From Myroides injenensis M09-0166 (GTDB lineage Bacteria; Bacteroidota; Bacteroidia; Flavobacteriales; Flavobacteriaceae), in NCBI RefSeq assembly GCF_000246945.1, contig NZ_BAEX01000004.1:1-64000 (forward strand): 64,000 nt of DNA, in the 5' to 3' direction. Shown piece after piece: positions 63,853-64,000 of this stretch. The notes beneath the pieces are model-generated. The model did no database searches. It saw only the letters and a list, made by a program, of their open reading frames with translations, and was not told where the DNA came from. Position 1 is the first letter of the stretch, and the number at the start of each line of letters is the position of its first letter. A program made the translations under genes and the position numbers.

Positions 63853-64000
63853 TTAATTATTTGCAGTAGAAGACTGGTAATAGTTTCTATACTGTTGAGG
63901 AGTTATATTGGTATATTTATTAAAAGCTTTTCGAAAAACATTATCAGAAAGAAAGCCTGATTTTATGGCTATTTCTGAAATAAGGAGATCAGTACATTCA
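63853..64000 (-). CDS. AraC family transcriptional regulator, C-terminal end (partial)
   Basis: Only the last 48 or so codons lie within the window. The residues ISEIAIKSGFLSDNVFRKAF followed by NKYTNITPQQYRNYY are the second helix-turn-helix of an AraC-type DNA-binding domain, including the conserved G-F-x-S/D-x-x-x-F-x-x-x-F and the P-x-x-Y/F-R end. The gene continues beyond position 64000. It lies upstream of the DJ-1/PfpI gene on the same strand. Confidence 0.85.
   Translation of the reverse strand, partial: ECTDLLISEIAIKSGFLSDNVFRKAFNKYTNITPQQYRNYYQSSTANN

Overview
The window is AT-rich DNA (roughly one third G+C by eye) from a member of the Bacteroidota, almost certainly a Flavobacteriaceae such as Myroides or Flavobacterium. 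The evidence is three SusC/SusD (RagA/RagB) pairs, a GldA-type ABC ATPase, a kynurenine pathway, a DAHP synthase-chorismate mutase fusion, repeated TAnnTTTG promoter boxes and near absence of Shine-Dalgarno sequences. No rRNA, tRNA, CRISPR array or prophage was seen.

Layout. 180-5884: electron transfer flavoprotein (etfB, etfA), a DUF151 nuclease, then a nucleotide cluster (thyA, 2TM protein, folA, secreted protein, deoxynucleoside kinase). 5885-11045: a leader region with three Cys- or Met-rich mini-ORFs, a terminator and an inverted repeat, followed by SusC/SusD pair 1. 11170-12069: gldA. 12124-13385: decayed transposon DNA (copy A of a dispersed repeat). 13386-18956: DUF1634 and TauE/SafE transporter genes, DAHP synthase-chorismate mutase, rsgA and a frameshifted DUF3857 gene. 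19036-29232 (minus strand): SusC, SusD, two lipoproteins and an M16 peptidase, probably a peptide-uptake locus. 29300-30600: transposon remnant copy B. 30791-34168: dtd, a small membrane protein, a MazG-like protein, aroA and queA. 34310-38455: kynureninase, a ureohydrolase-fold enzyme, a tiny antisense membrane protein and kynurenine monooxygenase. 38528-40054: HerA-like ATPase. 40397-46434: exbB-exbD-exbD-tonB, a small membrane protein, a PstS-like lipoprotein and a TPR protein. 46555-49169: queE, DUF2059, methyltransferase, Cys-cluster protein and an orphan small protein. 49275-61446 (minus strand): LytTR response regulator, inverted remnant copy C, SusD/SusC pair 3, a large zinc metalloprotease, a LytS-type histidine kinase and a NamZ-like muramidase. 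61469-64000: an FtsX/LolE permease, a palindromic intergenic element, a DJ-1/PfpI protein and the end of an AraC regulator.

How the parts fit. The ExbB/ExbD/TonB operon would energise the three SusC transporters. Pair 2 sits with an M16 peptidase and pair 3 with a zinc metalloprotease, so protein or peptide foraging is a theme. Pair 3 has its own candidate regulatory circuit: a LytS-type kinase gene ends next to two 14-bp direct repeats of period 21, the classic spacing of LytTR operators, just upstream of a Bacteroidota-type promoter for the protease, and a LytTR regulator is encoded nearby. Pair 1 appears to lie behind a sulfur-amino-acid leader.

The most unusual signals are (i) the sulfur-rich leader ORFs before SusC 1, (ii) the period-21 LytTR-like operator, and (iii) two unrelated-sequence intergenic elements with the same design, 7-bp motifs repeated at an exact 11-bp period with inverted complements. 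One of these occurs in three dispersed copies inside transposase remnants.
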